A DNA stretch of 64,000 nucleotides from an uncultured Muribaculaceae bacterium (lineage in GTDB: Bacteria > Bacteroidota > Bacteroidia > Bacteroidales > Muribaculaceae): positions 1 to 64,000 of the forward strand of contig CAKUAR010000005.1 of the NCBI GenBank assembly GCA_934636465.1, written 5' to 3'. Of the stretch, positions 26,392 to 34,208 are shown piece after piece. A program made the translations under genes and the position numbers. The notes under the pieces are model-generated. The model was not told the origin of the DNA. It searched no databases and worked only from the letters and a program-made list of their open reading frames with translations. Positions within the stretch are counted from its first letter, which is position 1, and each line of letters begins with the position of its first letter.

Positions 26392-27801
26392 ATGAAAAAG
26401 ATATTCTTCAGTTTTGCCGCCTTGTTGCTATCGGCAACAATTTCGGCACGCACAATGCAAGAGGTGGTAGATGCCTTTGTGGGCTACCCTGACTGCACCC
26501 ACGCCACTATGGGTGTGGCTGTGGCTGATGTCGCCACAGGCGAGCTGCTTGCAAGCCATGCCTATGAAGAGACCGTAATCACGGCTTCCACCATGAAGAC
26601 GGTCACATCGTCGGCCGCGCTTAACTATCTGGGCGCAGACTTCAGGTTTAAGACGCCGGTGTATGCCGTGGGCGAGCTTAAAGGCAACAAACTCAAGGGC
26701 GACATTGTGATAGTGGGGCAGGGCGACCCTACGCTTGGCTCTCACTATTTTCCGGCTAATGCCAACATAGTGATGCAAGTGGTGCAAGCACTGAAGCAAA
26801 TGGGCATAAAGAAAATTGACGGCAAAGTTAGGATTGACACCACGCTCTACAAGTTTCCTCCATATAACGGCGACTGGGCAGCCGACGACCTTGCCTGGGA
26901 CTATGGAATGGGCGTGCATGCCCTCAACTACAGCGACAACCGCATCATGGCACGCTTCACTGTGGATAACGGAAGCGTGAAAGATGCCGTGTTCACGCCA
27001 AATGTGCCAGGCTTGCGCATGGTCAACCGCCTGCGCATGGGCAGCGACGACGTTAAGCCGCTGCTTGAGTATGGCACTCCGGCTCTTGTGCTTGGCGGCA
27101 GCGCCACCAACAAGGCTTATGAATACCGCATATCAAATCCCACGCCTCATGTGCTTCTGGCCGACAGCCTCACTCGCACACTGCACGCCAATGGCATAAA
27201 GGTGAAAGGCAAGGACAATGCCGTGAGCGCACGGTTTGCCAGCGCCAAGCAGACGATTTTGGTTCACGAGTCGCCCTCGGTGGCAGAAATAATCACTTCA
27301 CTGCTTGAGCGCAGCGACAATATGTTTGCCGAGAGTCTGCTGAGAGCCATAGCCGTAAACACAGGCATGGAGGGCAACGACCCAAATGGCGTGCAGGCTG
27401 TGAAAAAGTTGTGGGAGGGCAACGGCATAGCCACCGACGGCCTGTTTATGTTCGACGGCAGTGGATTGGCGCGCATCAACAAAGCCACGCCTCACTTTTT
27501 CATCGACATGCTCACGCTCATGAGCAAAAAGCAATTTAGCGGCGCAACGCTTGCCGGCTTGATGCCGCGAGTGGGCATAAATGCCCGCATCGGCTCAAAA
27601 TTGCCGTCGAGCCAGCTCTCGGGGCGTGTGGCGGTGAAGTCGGGCAGCATGCGCGATGTGCAGTGCTATGTGGGCTATTATCCTGCCGACGCTCCAAAGT
27701 ATGCCTTTGTGGTTCTCGTCAACAACTGGAATTGCAGCCGTGCCACGCTCAAAGACCGCATAGATGACTTGCTGCTGGGCTTGTTTGGCGACCAGCAATG
27801 A
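26392..27801 (+). CDS. dacB: D-alanyl-D-alanine carboxypeptidase/endopeptidase (PBP4 type)
   Basis: A 469-residue penicillin-binding protein of peptidase family S13. It trims or cuts peptidoglycan cross-links in the periplasm. A signal peptide covers about residues 1-21. Ser66-Thr-Met-Lys69 is the SxxK nucleophile motif, Ser308-Asp309-Asn310 the SxN motif, and Lys416-Ser-Gly the third motif (Lys-Ser-Gly in place of Lys-Thr-Gly, which is tolerated in the family). The ATG at 26392 is preferred over an in-frame TTG six bases upstream. Together with murF-alr and mltG it adds to the cell-wall genes of this window. Confidence 0.9.
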   Translation: MKKIFFSFAALLLSATISARTMQEVVDAFVGYPDCTHATMGVAVADVATGELLASHAYEETVITASTMKTVTSSAALNYLGADFRFKTPVYAVGELKGNKLKGDIVIVGQGDPTLGSHYFPANANIVMQVVQALKQMGIKKIDGKVRIDTTLYKFPPYNGDWAADDLAWDYGMGVHALNYSDNRIMARFTVDNGSVKDAVFTPNVPGLRMVNRLRMGSDDVKPLLEYGTPALVLGGSATNKAYEYRISNPTPHVLLADSLTRTLHANGIKVKGKDNAVSARFASAKQTILVHESPSVAEIITSLLERSDNMFAESLLRAIAVNTGMEGNDPNGVQAVKKLWEGNGIATDGLFMFDGSGLARINKATPHFFIDMLTLMSKKQFSGATLAGLMPRVGINARIGSKLPSSQLSGRVAVKSGSMRDVQCYVGYYPADAPKYAFVVLVNNWNCSRATLKDRIDDLLLGLFGDQQ

Positions 27802-27853
27802 CATTTTGCGGTGTTTTTTGTGCTATAAGCATTGATTTTGCAAAAAGATTTTC

Positions 27854-27861
27854 TAATTTTG
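27854..27861 (+). promoter_or_regulatory. -7 box (TAATTTTG) before the acidic protein/rsmI operon
   Basis: A TAnnTTTG match 49 bases before the ATG at 27911. A TTG lies about 18 bp upstream of the box. Confidence 0.55.
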
Positions 27862-27910
27862 GGTCTTGAGTGAAACACTTGTAATGTTTAATTCATAAAA
27901 ACATTTTGTT

Positions 27911-28660
27911 ATGGACACTTCTTTAGGTAAAATAATGTCGCATGTCTATGAGCTCGAGGGACTGCTCCTCGTGATAGAAAAACATGCCGAAGACACACCC
28001 GACTTTGTGCTCACCATGCTAAGGGGCAAGGCAAGGGAACTTGCCGATGAGGTGCAACTATATAAGTTGCCGGAAAAAGAAGAACCGGCTTCAGCGCCAG
28101 CTCAGGCGCAACCGCAAGCCACGCAGCCAGTGGCAGAAACAGCAGCTGCACCTGAAGAAGCGCCACAAGAAGCAAGTCCAATAGAGGAGGATTATGACTC
28201 CGACGACACTCGTCAGCACGACGAGGGCGAAAGCTTGAACGAAGTGTTCAGCTCCGACTATGTGGAGCCGGAGCACCGCACGGCCACTGTGGCGGAAGCC
28301 CCGGAGACTGAAGAAGAGGCTGAGGCTGACGGTGATGAAGACGATAAACCCAATGTCGTTCCGCCGGCTATGCCCAAGATTTCGCTTAACGACAATGGCG
28401 AAGAACTTCGAGTAGATGAAAAGCTGCAACGAACGCTGTCGAAAGACCTGCACAAGGCATTCTCGCTCAACGACCGCTATCGTTTCCGCCGCGAGTTGTT
28501 TTCAAACAGCGAGCTTGACTGGAATGACGCGCTCAACATGGTGGCCTCGATGTCGAGCTACGAAGAAGCCGAGGACTACTTCTACAACGACCTTGGTTGG
28601 GACAAGGACTCTGAAGAAGTGGCCGACTTTATGAACGTAATCAAAAATCATTTCTCATAA
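27911..28660 (+). CDS. acidic conserved protein upstream of rsmI
   Basis: A 249-residue protein of unknown function with three parts. There is a short helical N-terminal region (about 1-58). A long low-complexity linker (about 58-155) rich in Ala, Pro, Gln and Glu/Asp follows. The compact C-terminal helical region (about 165-249) is rich in Asp and aromatic residues (Phe-Ser-Leu-Asn-Asp-Arg-Tyr-Arg-Phe-Arg-Arg-Glu-Leu-Phe, then Glu-Asp-Tyr-Phe-Tyr-Asn-Asp-Leu-Gly-Trp). No signal peptide or membrane segment is present. I recall similar C-terminal regions in Bacteroidales hypothetical proteins, so it is probably a conserved cytoplasmic protein. It is followed by rsmI after 22 bases, which suggests a shared operon. 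Confidence 0.75.
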   Translation: MDTSLGKIMSHVYELEGLLLVIEKHAEDTPDFVLTMLRGKARELADEVQLYKLPEKEEPASAPAQAQPQATQPVAETAAAPEEAPQEASPIEEDYDSDDTRQHDEGESLNEVFSSDYVEPEHRTATVAEAPETEEEAEADGDEDDKPNVVPPAMPKISLNDNGEELRVDEKLQRTLSKDLHKAFSLNDRYRFRRELFSNSELDWNDALNMVASMSSYEEAEDYFYNDLGWDKDSEEVADFMNVIKNHFS

Positions 28661-28682
28661 TCACAAACAAGGAGCTGCAATC

Positions 28683-29432
28683 ATGGCTGGCAAACTCTAC
28701 ATAGTTCCGACCCCTGTGGGCAACCTTGACGACATGACTCCAAGAGCCATCAAGGTGCTTAACGAGGCCGACTTGATTTTGGCCGAGGACACACGTACGA
28801 GTGGTGTGCTGATGAAGCACTTCGGCATTGCCACGCCCATGAAGAGCCATCACAAGTTCAACGAGCACGAGACACTCCCTGCTATCATCAACATGATGCG
28901 CGCCGGGCAGACCCTTGCGCTTGTGACAGATGCCGGCACGCCAGGCATAAGCGACCCTGGATTTATGGCAGTGAGAGAGTGCCGCAAGCAGGGCATTGAG
29001 GTTGAAACCCTGCCTGGAGCCACAGCTTTTGTCCCGGCTCTGGTCAATTCGGGCTTGCCTTGCGAACGGTTTGTGTTTGAGGGCTTTCTGCCTCAAAAGA
29101 AAGGCCGGCTCACGCGTCTGCAAGAGCTTGCCGAGCAACAGCTCACAATGATAATCTATGAGTCGCCGTTGCGGCTTGTGAAAACGTTGAAACAGCTTGC
29201 CGAGCACATGGGTGGTGACCGTGAAGCTTCGGTTAGCCGTGAAATCTCAAAGATACACAACACCACGCACAACGGCACTTTGCAGCAACTGTGCGACTAT
29301 TTTGAAGCCAACGCTCCAAGAGGAGAAATCGTGATTATAGTGGCAGGGAAAGAGCCTGCTGCCAACGTTAAGGTGGATAAATATGCCAAATTCAAAAATA
29401 AAAGCAATATCGTAAATAAAGAAAATAATTAA
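28683..29432 (+). CDS. rsmI: 16S rRNA (cytidine(1402)-2'-O)-methyltransferase RsmI
   Basis: A 249-residue tetrapyrrole-methylase-fold enzyme that adds the 2'-O-methyl group on C1402 of 16S rRNA near the decoding centre. The family motifs are clear: Leu-Tyr-Ile-Val-Pro-Thr-Pro-Val-Gly-Asn-Leu at the start, Ala-Glu-Asp-Thr-Arg near residue 37, and Thr-Asp-Ala-Gly-Thr-Pro-Gly-Ile-Ser-Asp-Pro-Gly near 84. It is slightly shorter than the E. coli protein (286) and lacks most of the small C-terminal extension. It is flanked by the acidic protein and, 4 bases later, the coiled-coil lipoprotein gene. Confidence 0.94.
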   Translation: MAGKLYIVPTPVGNLDDMTPRAIKVLNEADLILAEDTRTSGVLMKHFGIATPMKSHHKFNEHETLPAIINMMRAGQTLALVTDAGTPGISDPGFMAVRECRKQGIEVETLPGATAFVPALVNSGLPCERFVFEGFLPQKKGRLTRLQELAEQQLTMIIYESPLRLVKTLKQLAEHMGGDREASVSREISKIHNTTHNGTLQQLCDYFEANAPRGEIVIIVAGKEPAANVKVDKYAKFKNKSNIVNKENN

Positions 29433-29436
29433 GAAC

Positions 29437-30318
29437 ATGAAGAAGATTCCTGCATTAATCGTCATTTGCTTGACTATCGTGTCAGCTTTCTCGTCATGCC
29501 GCCGCAGTGCCACCCAACAGGAAACATCGGCTGCCGACTCTCTCAACACTGAGCTTAGCGACTCACTTGCCACAGCCATGGCCGAAAAAGACAGCCTTAT
29601 GGCTCTCATGTCGGACATAAGCGACGGAATGAACCAAATAAAACAAATGGAAAATCTCATGTCGTCGAAAGACCTCAATAGCGAGACTCCTGATAAAAAA
29701 GTGCAGTTGCGCAACGACATGGTGCTTATACAGCGTTCCATTGAGCAGCACAAGAAGCGTTTGGAAGAACTGGAGAAAAGGTTGAGCCGCTCAACCAACT
29801 ATTCCGCCGCAATGAAAAAGACCATTGCCAACCTCAAGAGCCAGATAGAGGAGCAACAAAACATCATTGCCAACCTCACAAGCCAGCTTGCGGCAGCGCA
29901 CATAGAGATAAAGAACCTCAACACGCGTGTTGATTCGCTCAACACAGTCAACACCACGGTGTCGCGTGAAAAGAAGCTGGCACAGGAAGAGTCGGTGAGA
30001 CTCAACAACGAGCTTAACGTGTGCTACTATGTGGTGGGCTCGAAGAAAGAACTCAAGAAAAACAAAATCATACAGACCGGCTTCTTGAGAAAGACAAAAA
30101 TCATGGAAGGCGACTTTGAGCGTTCTTACTTCACTAAGGCCGACAAACGCACGCTCTCTCTGATTGCCCTGCACAGCAAGAAGGCAGATGTGCTGTCGAA
30201 ACACCCGGCAGGCTCTTATCAGATAGTGGAAGACGCCAATGGCTTGAAATCGCTCAAAATCATTGATTCTTCACGTTTCTGGGAGCTGTCGAACTTCTTG
30301 ATTGTGAAGGTTGGCTGA
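29437..30318 (+). CDS. coiled-coil lipoprotein, possibly Cbp1-like
   Basis: A 293-residue lipoprotein with lipobox Phe-Ser-Ser-Cys21. Residues about 40-190 form a long coiled coil with heptads rich in Leu, Glu, Lys and Asn. After it comes a compact domain (about 195-293) containing Cys-Tyr-Tyr-Val-Val-Gly-Ser-Lys-Lys-Glu-Leu and a conserved end with Trp-Glu-Leu-Ser-Asn-Phe-Leu. The overall plan, and that motif, resemble Bacteroidales proteins that I recall being annotated as Cbp1-family collagen-binding adhesins. This is from memory and not proven here. It starts 4 bases after rsmI and may be co-transcribed with it. The membrane anchor and shape suit a periplasmic spacer or a surface stalk. 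Confidence 0.72.
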   Translation: MKKIPALIVICLTIVSAFSSCRRSATQQETSAADSLNTELSDSLATAMAEKDSLMALMSDISDGMNQIKQMENLMSSKDLNSETPDKKVQLRNDMVLIQRSIEQHKKRLEELEKRLSRSTNYSAAMKKTIANLKSQIEEQQNIIANLTSQLAAAHIEIKNLNTRVDSLNTVNTTVSREKKLAQEESVRLNNELNVCYYVVGSKKELKKNKIIQTGFLRKTKIMEGDFERSYFTKADKRTLSLIALHSKKADVLSKHPAGSYQIVEDANGLKSLKIIDSSRFWELSNFLIVKVG

Positions 30319-30346
30319 CCATGTGGGCTAAAGCAGCAGGTGGGCA

Positions 30347-31474
30347 ATGAAAATTGTTTTGGCAATCGACAAGTTCAAAGGGTCGACCACATCAGCGCAA
30401 ATTGCCAATGCTGCCAAGCAAGCCATAAAAGAATTTGACAACAGCATCGAAACCGAGGTTGTTCCAGTGGCCGATGGCGGCGACGGAACGGTAGAAGCAA
30501 TGCTGTCAGCGTTGCCTGGAGCCGAGATTGTGGAAACAACAGTCTCGGCTCCAGTTGCGTCGTTGCCGCCGGTAGTGGCGCGATATGCCATTGTGGGTGG
30601 CGACACTGCCGTGATGGAAGTGGCTGCGGCAAGCGGTCTGGCTCTTGTGCCGAGCCACTTGCGCAATGTGATGCGAGCCACGTCGGGCGGTTGTGCCCAG
30701 ATGATAGCCGATGCCTATGGGCGCGGTGTGCGCCACATGGTGCTCGGATTGGGCGGCAGCGCCACTTGCGACGGCGCAATGGGGCTGCTAGATGCTTTGG
30801 GCTTTGTGTTCACCGGTGACGGTGGCATGCGTTTGACTCCATGTGGCGAGAATCTTGCCTTGATACGAAACGTAGAACCAACGGCGTTGGCGCGGAAAAT
30901 AGCGGCCGAGGTGCAATTCACGCTGCTTAGCGACGTCACATGTCCACTGCTGGGCGCAAATGGCGCTGCGCGTGTTTTTGCGCCTCAAAAAGGTGCTTCG
31001 CCAGCCGAGGTGGAGCTTCTGGAGGCTGGAATGGCACATTTTGCCAAGTTTATGCCACACTGGGCCACAGTGATGCCTGGAGCTGGTGCAGCAGGCGGCA
31101 TAGGAGCCGGCATGGCGGCTTTTCTTGGAGCCACAATAAAACCCGGCGTGGAAGAAATATTGAAATTGGCACGCTTCGACGACAATCTGCGTGGTGCATC
31201 GCTCTTAATCACCGGTGAGGGACGCATCGATGCACAGACGGCAATGGGCAAAGCCCCGGAGGTGATAGCGCAGCATGGCAGAGCCTGTGGAGTGCCGGTG
31301 ATTGCCATTTGCGGACAGCTTGCCACCGATGCTGAAAATTTGCCGTGTTTTGACCAAATCATACCAATCACACCGCCCGGCATGCCCCTTGCTACCGCTA
31401 TGCAGCCCGACGTTACCATGCAAAATATTAGCACCGCCATTCGCACCCTCCTCCCCACCATAGTAAAGGCTTAG
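30347..31474 (+). CDS. glycerate 2-kinase, GarK/GlxK family
   Basis: A 375-residue cytoplasmic kinase that phosphorylates D-glycerate to 2-phosphoglycerate. The opening Val-Leu-Ala-Ile-Asp-Lys-Phe-Lys-Gly-Ser, the Pro-Val-Ala-Asp-Gly-Gly-Asp-Gly-Thr block near residue 40, and Gly-Leu-Gly-Gly-Ser-Ala-Thr-Cys-Asp-Gly-Ala near 128 are family signatures. A Gly-Glu-Gly-Arg-Ile-Asp stretch lies near 287. Length and order match the type II family. It follows the coiled-coil lipoprotein by 28 bases; the functional link is unclear. No transporter for glycerate is adjacent. Confidence 0.9.
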   Translation: MKIVLAIDKFKGSTTSAQIANAAKQAIKEFDNSIETEVVPVADGGDGTVEAMLSALPGAEIVETTVSAPVASLPPVVARYAIVGGDTAVMEVAAASGLALVPSHLRNVMRATSGGCAQMIADAYGRGVRHMVLGLGGSATCDGAMGLLDALGFVFTGDGGMRLTPCGENLALIRNVEPTALARKIAAEVQFTLLSDVTCPLLGANGAARVFAPQKGASPAEVELLEAGMAHFAKFMPHWATVMPGAGAAGGIGAGMAAFLGATIKPGVEEILKLARFDDNLRGASLLITGEGRIDAQTAMGKAPEVIAQHGRACGVPVIAICGQLATDAENLPCFDQIIPITPPGMPLATAMQPDVTMQNISTAIRTLLPTIVKA

Positions 31475-31542
31475 TTGCTATGAGTCGGAAAAACGCCATA
31501 GGGCAAAAAGGCGTAGTTTTATGTTGTTTTGTGGGTGAATTC

Positions 31543-31573
31543 TTGTTGCTGACGCTGAAAAATGATACTTTTG
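31543..31573 (+). promoter_or_regulatory. promoter of the M6 protease gene
   Basis: TTG (31543-31545), 20-bp spacer, TACTTTTG (31566-31573). The leader to the ATG at 31624 is about 45 bases. Confidence 0.6.
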
Positions 31574-31623
31574 TATAATCTTAGCAAATATTGTTACAGA
31601 ATATTATATTAATTCTTCGCTAT

Positions 31624-33915
31624 ATGAGAAAATCATTATTGCTTTTGACGCTTGTGTTGTGGGCTCTTAATGCCAAAGCGGTCATAGCTTATCCTTATCC
31701 GCAACAAGTTGTGCAACCCGACGGCTCCACACTCACCATTCAAATGCACGGCGACGAGTGGCTGAATTTTGCCACCACGCTCGATGGCTACACTGTGGTT
31801 CAAGACAACCGCGGCTACTACACTTTTGCCGAGAAGGCTAACGGCAACCTGGTGGCCACAAACCATGTGGCGCGTGACAACCGTAGTGCTGCCGATGCGG
31901 AATATCTGGCTAATGTGCCCATGCTGCTCATGCCTGACAATGCAGTTGACAATGGCGGCGAGAAACTGAACAGACCTAATAAGGCCAATATGAAGAAACT
32001 TAGCGGTCTGCTCGACATAAGCAAGTTTCGCGGCCTTGTGGTGCTGTGCGAATATAACGACCGCAAGTTCACAATGGCTGACCCAAAGGCTTTTTACACC
32101 AAGATGGTGAATGACCGGCACGTGACAAGTTTCACCGACGGCAAGGGTCGTGTGACCGAGTGCACCGGCAGTGTGCGTGATTACTTCTACGACAACTCCA
32201 ATGGTCAATTTGACCCGCCGTTTGATGTGGTTGGCCCGGTTTTGATTAACAAATCGCAGACTTATGTGGGTCAGACATCAAATGCCAGAACCATGTTTCG
32301 CGATGTGCTCACAAGCATTAGCGACTCGATAGACTTCTCGAAATATGACACCAATGGCGACAATGTGGTTGATATGGTGTTCTTTATAGTGGCTGGAGGT
32401 GGCTCCAACTTCGACGCTTCCCGCAAGCTGTGGCCTCATGCAAGCACTCTGCCCGACATGAATATAAATGGAATGACCTTTGGCCGCTATGCCTGCACAG
32501 TGGAGCTGAATGGACTGGAGAGAGACAGCATATTAGACGGTGTGGGCACCACGTGCCACGAGTTTAGCCATGTGCTTGGTCTGCCTGACATGTACGACGT
32601 GAACTACTCAACCAACGGGCAAAGCGTGCACCCGGCTTCATGGGACGTTATGGCCTCTGGCTCATATCTCAACACAAGCCGCACACCTGCCGGCTACAAC
32701 AGCTTTGAGCGTTATGCCGTGGGGTGGCTCAAACCTCAAGTGGTGGCAGAAAACAAGACATACACACTCAAGCCCATGCAAACCGCAAATGAGGCTTGCC
32801 GCATCAATTCCACCGTGGAGGGACTGAAAGAATACTTCTTGGTGGAGAACCGTCAGCAATCGAAGTGGGACGCCTATTTGCCGGGTCACGGCATGCTCGT
32901 GTGGCGTGTTGACTCCACCGACGCGTCGGTGTGGCAAGGCAACAAGGTTAACGCTGTTTCTACGCACAACTACTTTGAGTTGATAAGAGCTTGCCAGAAA
33001 GACAGCGCAAACTTGGCGGTTGATTGGGAGGGTGACCCTTTCCCTGGAGCCAACGACGTGACCTCGCTGGGCAACACCAGCACAAAGCCGTCGCTAATGA
33101 CGTTTGCTGGCGAGCAGAGCAGCGCAACACTTGACAATATAGCAGAAAAAGACGGAGTGGTGTCGTTTAAGTCAACAATGCTGCCAATAAAGCACCTGAT
33201 AGAGGATTTTGAAGAACTTGAGCCGACCGAGGCATCGACTGACACTGTGACTGTGAAAGGCAGCACCCTGGGCACATGGAAGCTGCTCAAATCACAAATT
33301 AGCGAAGTGCCAGATTCCACGGTGGGTAACGGCAAACGCTTGATAGCAATAAAGCGCGGCGGAGAGGCGATACTTGCCGATGCCGTGCAGCATGAGTTGA
33401 AATCGGTGAGATTTAACTTCTATAACCCCACGCAGCGCAGTGCTGTGTTGCGTTTCCGCTACAAGACTCCAAAAGACATCACATGGCGCACAGCCAAGAC
33501 CTACAGCGGCGAAACCATGCTGCAATCAGAGGCCAACTCAAATCAGACTGTGGAGTTCCGCATCGACACCACCGACCCGGTGATGTTTGAGTTCTGGCTG
33601 TTCACAGGCAGCTCCACGGAGTTGTACTATATAGACGATGTGGTGCTCACCTATATGGGCGACAACACACCAGACCCCGGAGCTGTTGACGATGTTTATC
33701 GTGCAGCCGACAAGGGTTTGACAGTGGTGCGCAGTGGCAATGACTTGACGGTTAAAGCAGTTGCCGCAGGCAGCAAGGTGAGTGTGTGTGACACCACTGG
33801 CCGTGTGGTGGCTACTGCTGTGGCCGACGGCAATGGTCAGGCTACGCTTAACGTGGGCCGCAAGGGCTTCTATATAGTGACAGCCAACGGAAAGAGCGAG
33901 AAAATAATTCTATAA
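31624..33915 (+). CDS. secreted M6-family metalloprotease with type IX-style tail
   Basis: A 763-residue secreted zinc protease related to immune inhibitor A. The ATG at 31624 starts a signal peptide (Met-Arg-Lys-Ser-Leu-Leu... to Ala-Lys-Ala); an ATG at 31591 would place 11 extra residues before it. The region after it (about 25-120) is typical of the pro-part of M6 proteins in Bacteroidota. His312-Glu-Phe-Ser-His316 is the zinc site (HExxH) and is followed by Gly-Leu-Pro-Asp. The middle is beta-rich. The last 65 residues form a sorting-domain-like tail ending in Gly-Phe-Tyr-Ile-Val-Thr-Ala-Asn-Gly-Lys and Glu-Lys-Ile-Ile-Leu. This makes it a likely cargo of the PorQ-containing type IX system. 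The substrate protein is unknown. Confidence 0.88.
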   Translation: MRKSLLLLTLVLWALNAKAVIAYPYPQQVVQPDGSTLTIQMHGDEWLNFATTLDGYTVVQDNRGYYTFAEKANGNLVATNHVARDNRSAADAEYLANVPMLLMPDNAVDNGGEKLNRPNKANMKKLSGLLDISKFRGLVVLCEYNDRKFTMADPKAFYTKMVNDRHVTSFTDGKGRVTECTGSVRDYFYDNSNGQFDPPFDVVGPVLINKSQTYVGQTSNARTMFRDVLTSISDSIDFSKYDTNGDNVVDMVFFIVAGGGSNFDASRKLWPHASTLPDMNINGMTFGRYACTVELNGLERDSILDGVGTTCHEFSHVLGLPDMYDVNYSTNGQSVHPASWDVMASGSYLNTSRTPAGYNSFERYAVGWLKPQVVAENKTYTLKPMQTANEACRINSTVEGLKEYFLVENRQQSKWDAYLPGHGMLVWRVDSTDASVWQGNKVNAVSTHNYFELIRACQKDSANLAVDWEGDPFPGANDVTSLGNTSTKPSLMTFAGEQSSATLDNIAEKDGVVSFKSTMLPIKHLIEDFEELEPTEASTDTVTVKGSTLGTWKLLKSQISEVPDSTVGNGKRLIAIKRGGEAILADAVQHELKSVRFNFYNPTQRSAVLRFRYKTPKDITWRTAKTYSGETMLQSEANSNQTVEFRIDTTDPVMFEFWLFTGSSTELYYIDDVVLTYMGDNTPDPGAVDDVYRAADKGLTVVRSGNDLTVKAVAAGSKVSVCDTTGRVVATAVADGNGQATLNVGRKGFYIVTANGKSEKIIL

Positions 33916-33986
33916 ATACGCACGCAAGAGAGTTGTTTGGCCGGTGACACGGCGATGCGGCTTGATTGCGCAACAATAATGCATCG

Positions 33987-34033
33987 GCAGGTGTGTGGCA
34001 AGCTAGGAAAGGCCACACACCTGCTGCTTTTTT
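33987..34033 (+). terminator. terminator after the M6 protease gene
   Basis: A 13-bp stem (33987-33999 with 34012-34024), a 12-base loop and a T-run (34028-34033), 71 bases past the stop. Confidence 0.85.
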
Positions 34034-34120
34034 ATTGGAGCAAATGCCGGCATTTGCAATGCGCATGGCAGAATGTGCGTAAATATTACAGATTAACCGA
34101 AATTGATGTGAAAAAAGAAG

Positions 34121-34128
34121 TAACTTTG
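34121..34128 (+). promoter_or_regulatory. -7 box (TAACTTTG) before the antiporter gene
   Basis: An exact TAnnTTTG match about 80 bases before the ATG at 34209. The TTG upstream is only about 15 bp away, so the -33 element is weak. Confidence 0.5.
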
Positions 34129-34208
34129 TGCGATGTTTTTTCAACGGCATCGTCTATTATCAAATATCAAAATAAACACATATTAACAACCACAACACAG
34201 ATAAAACA

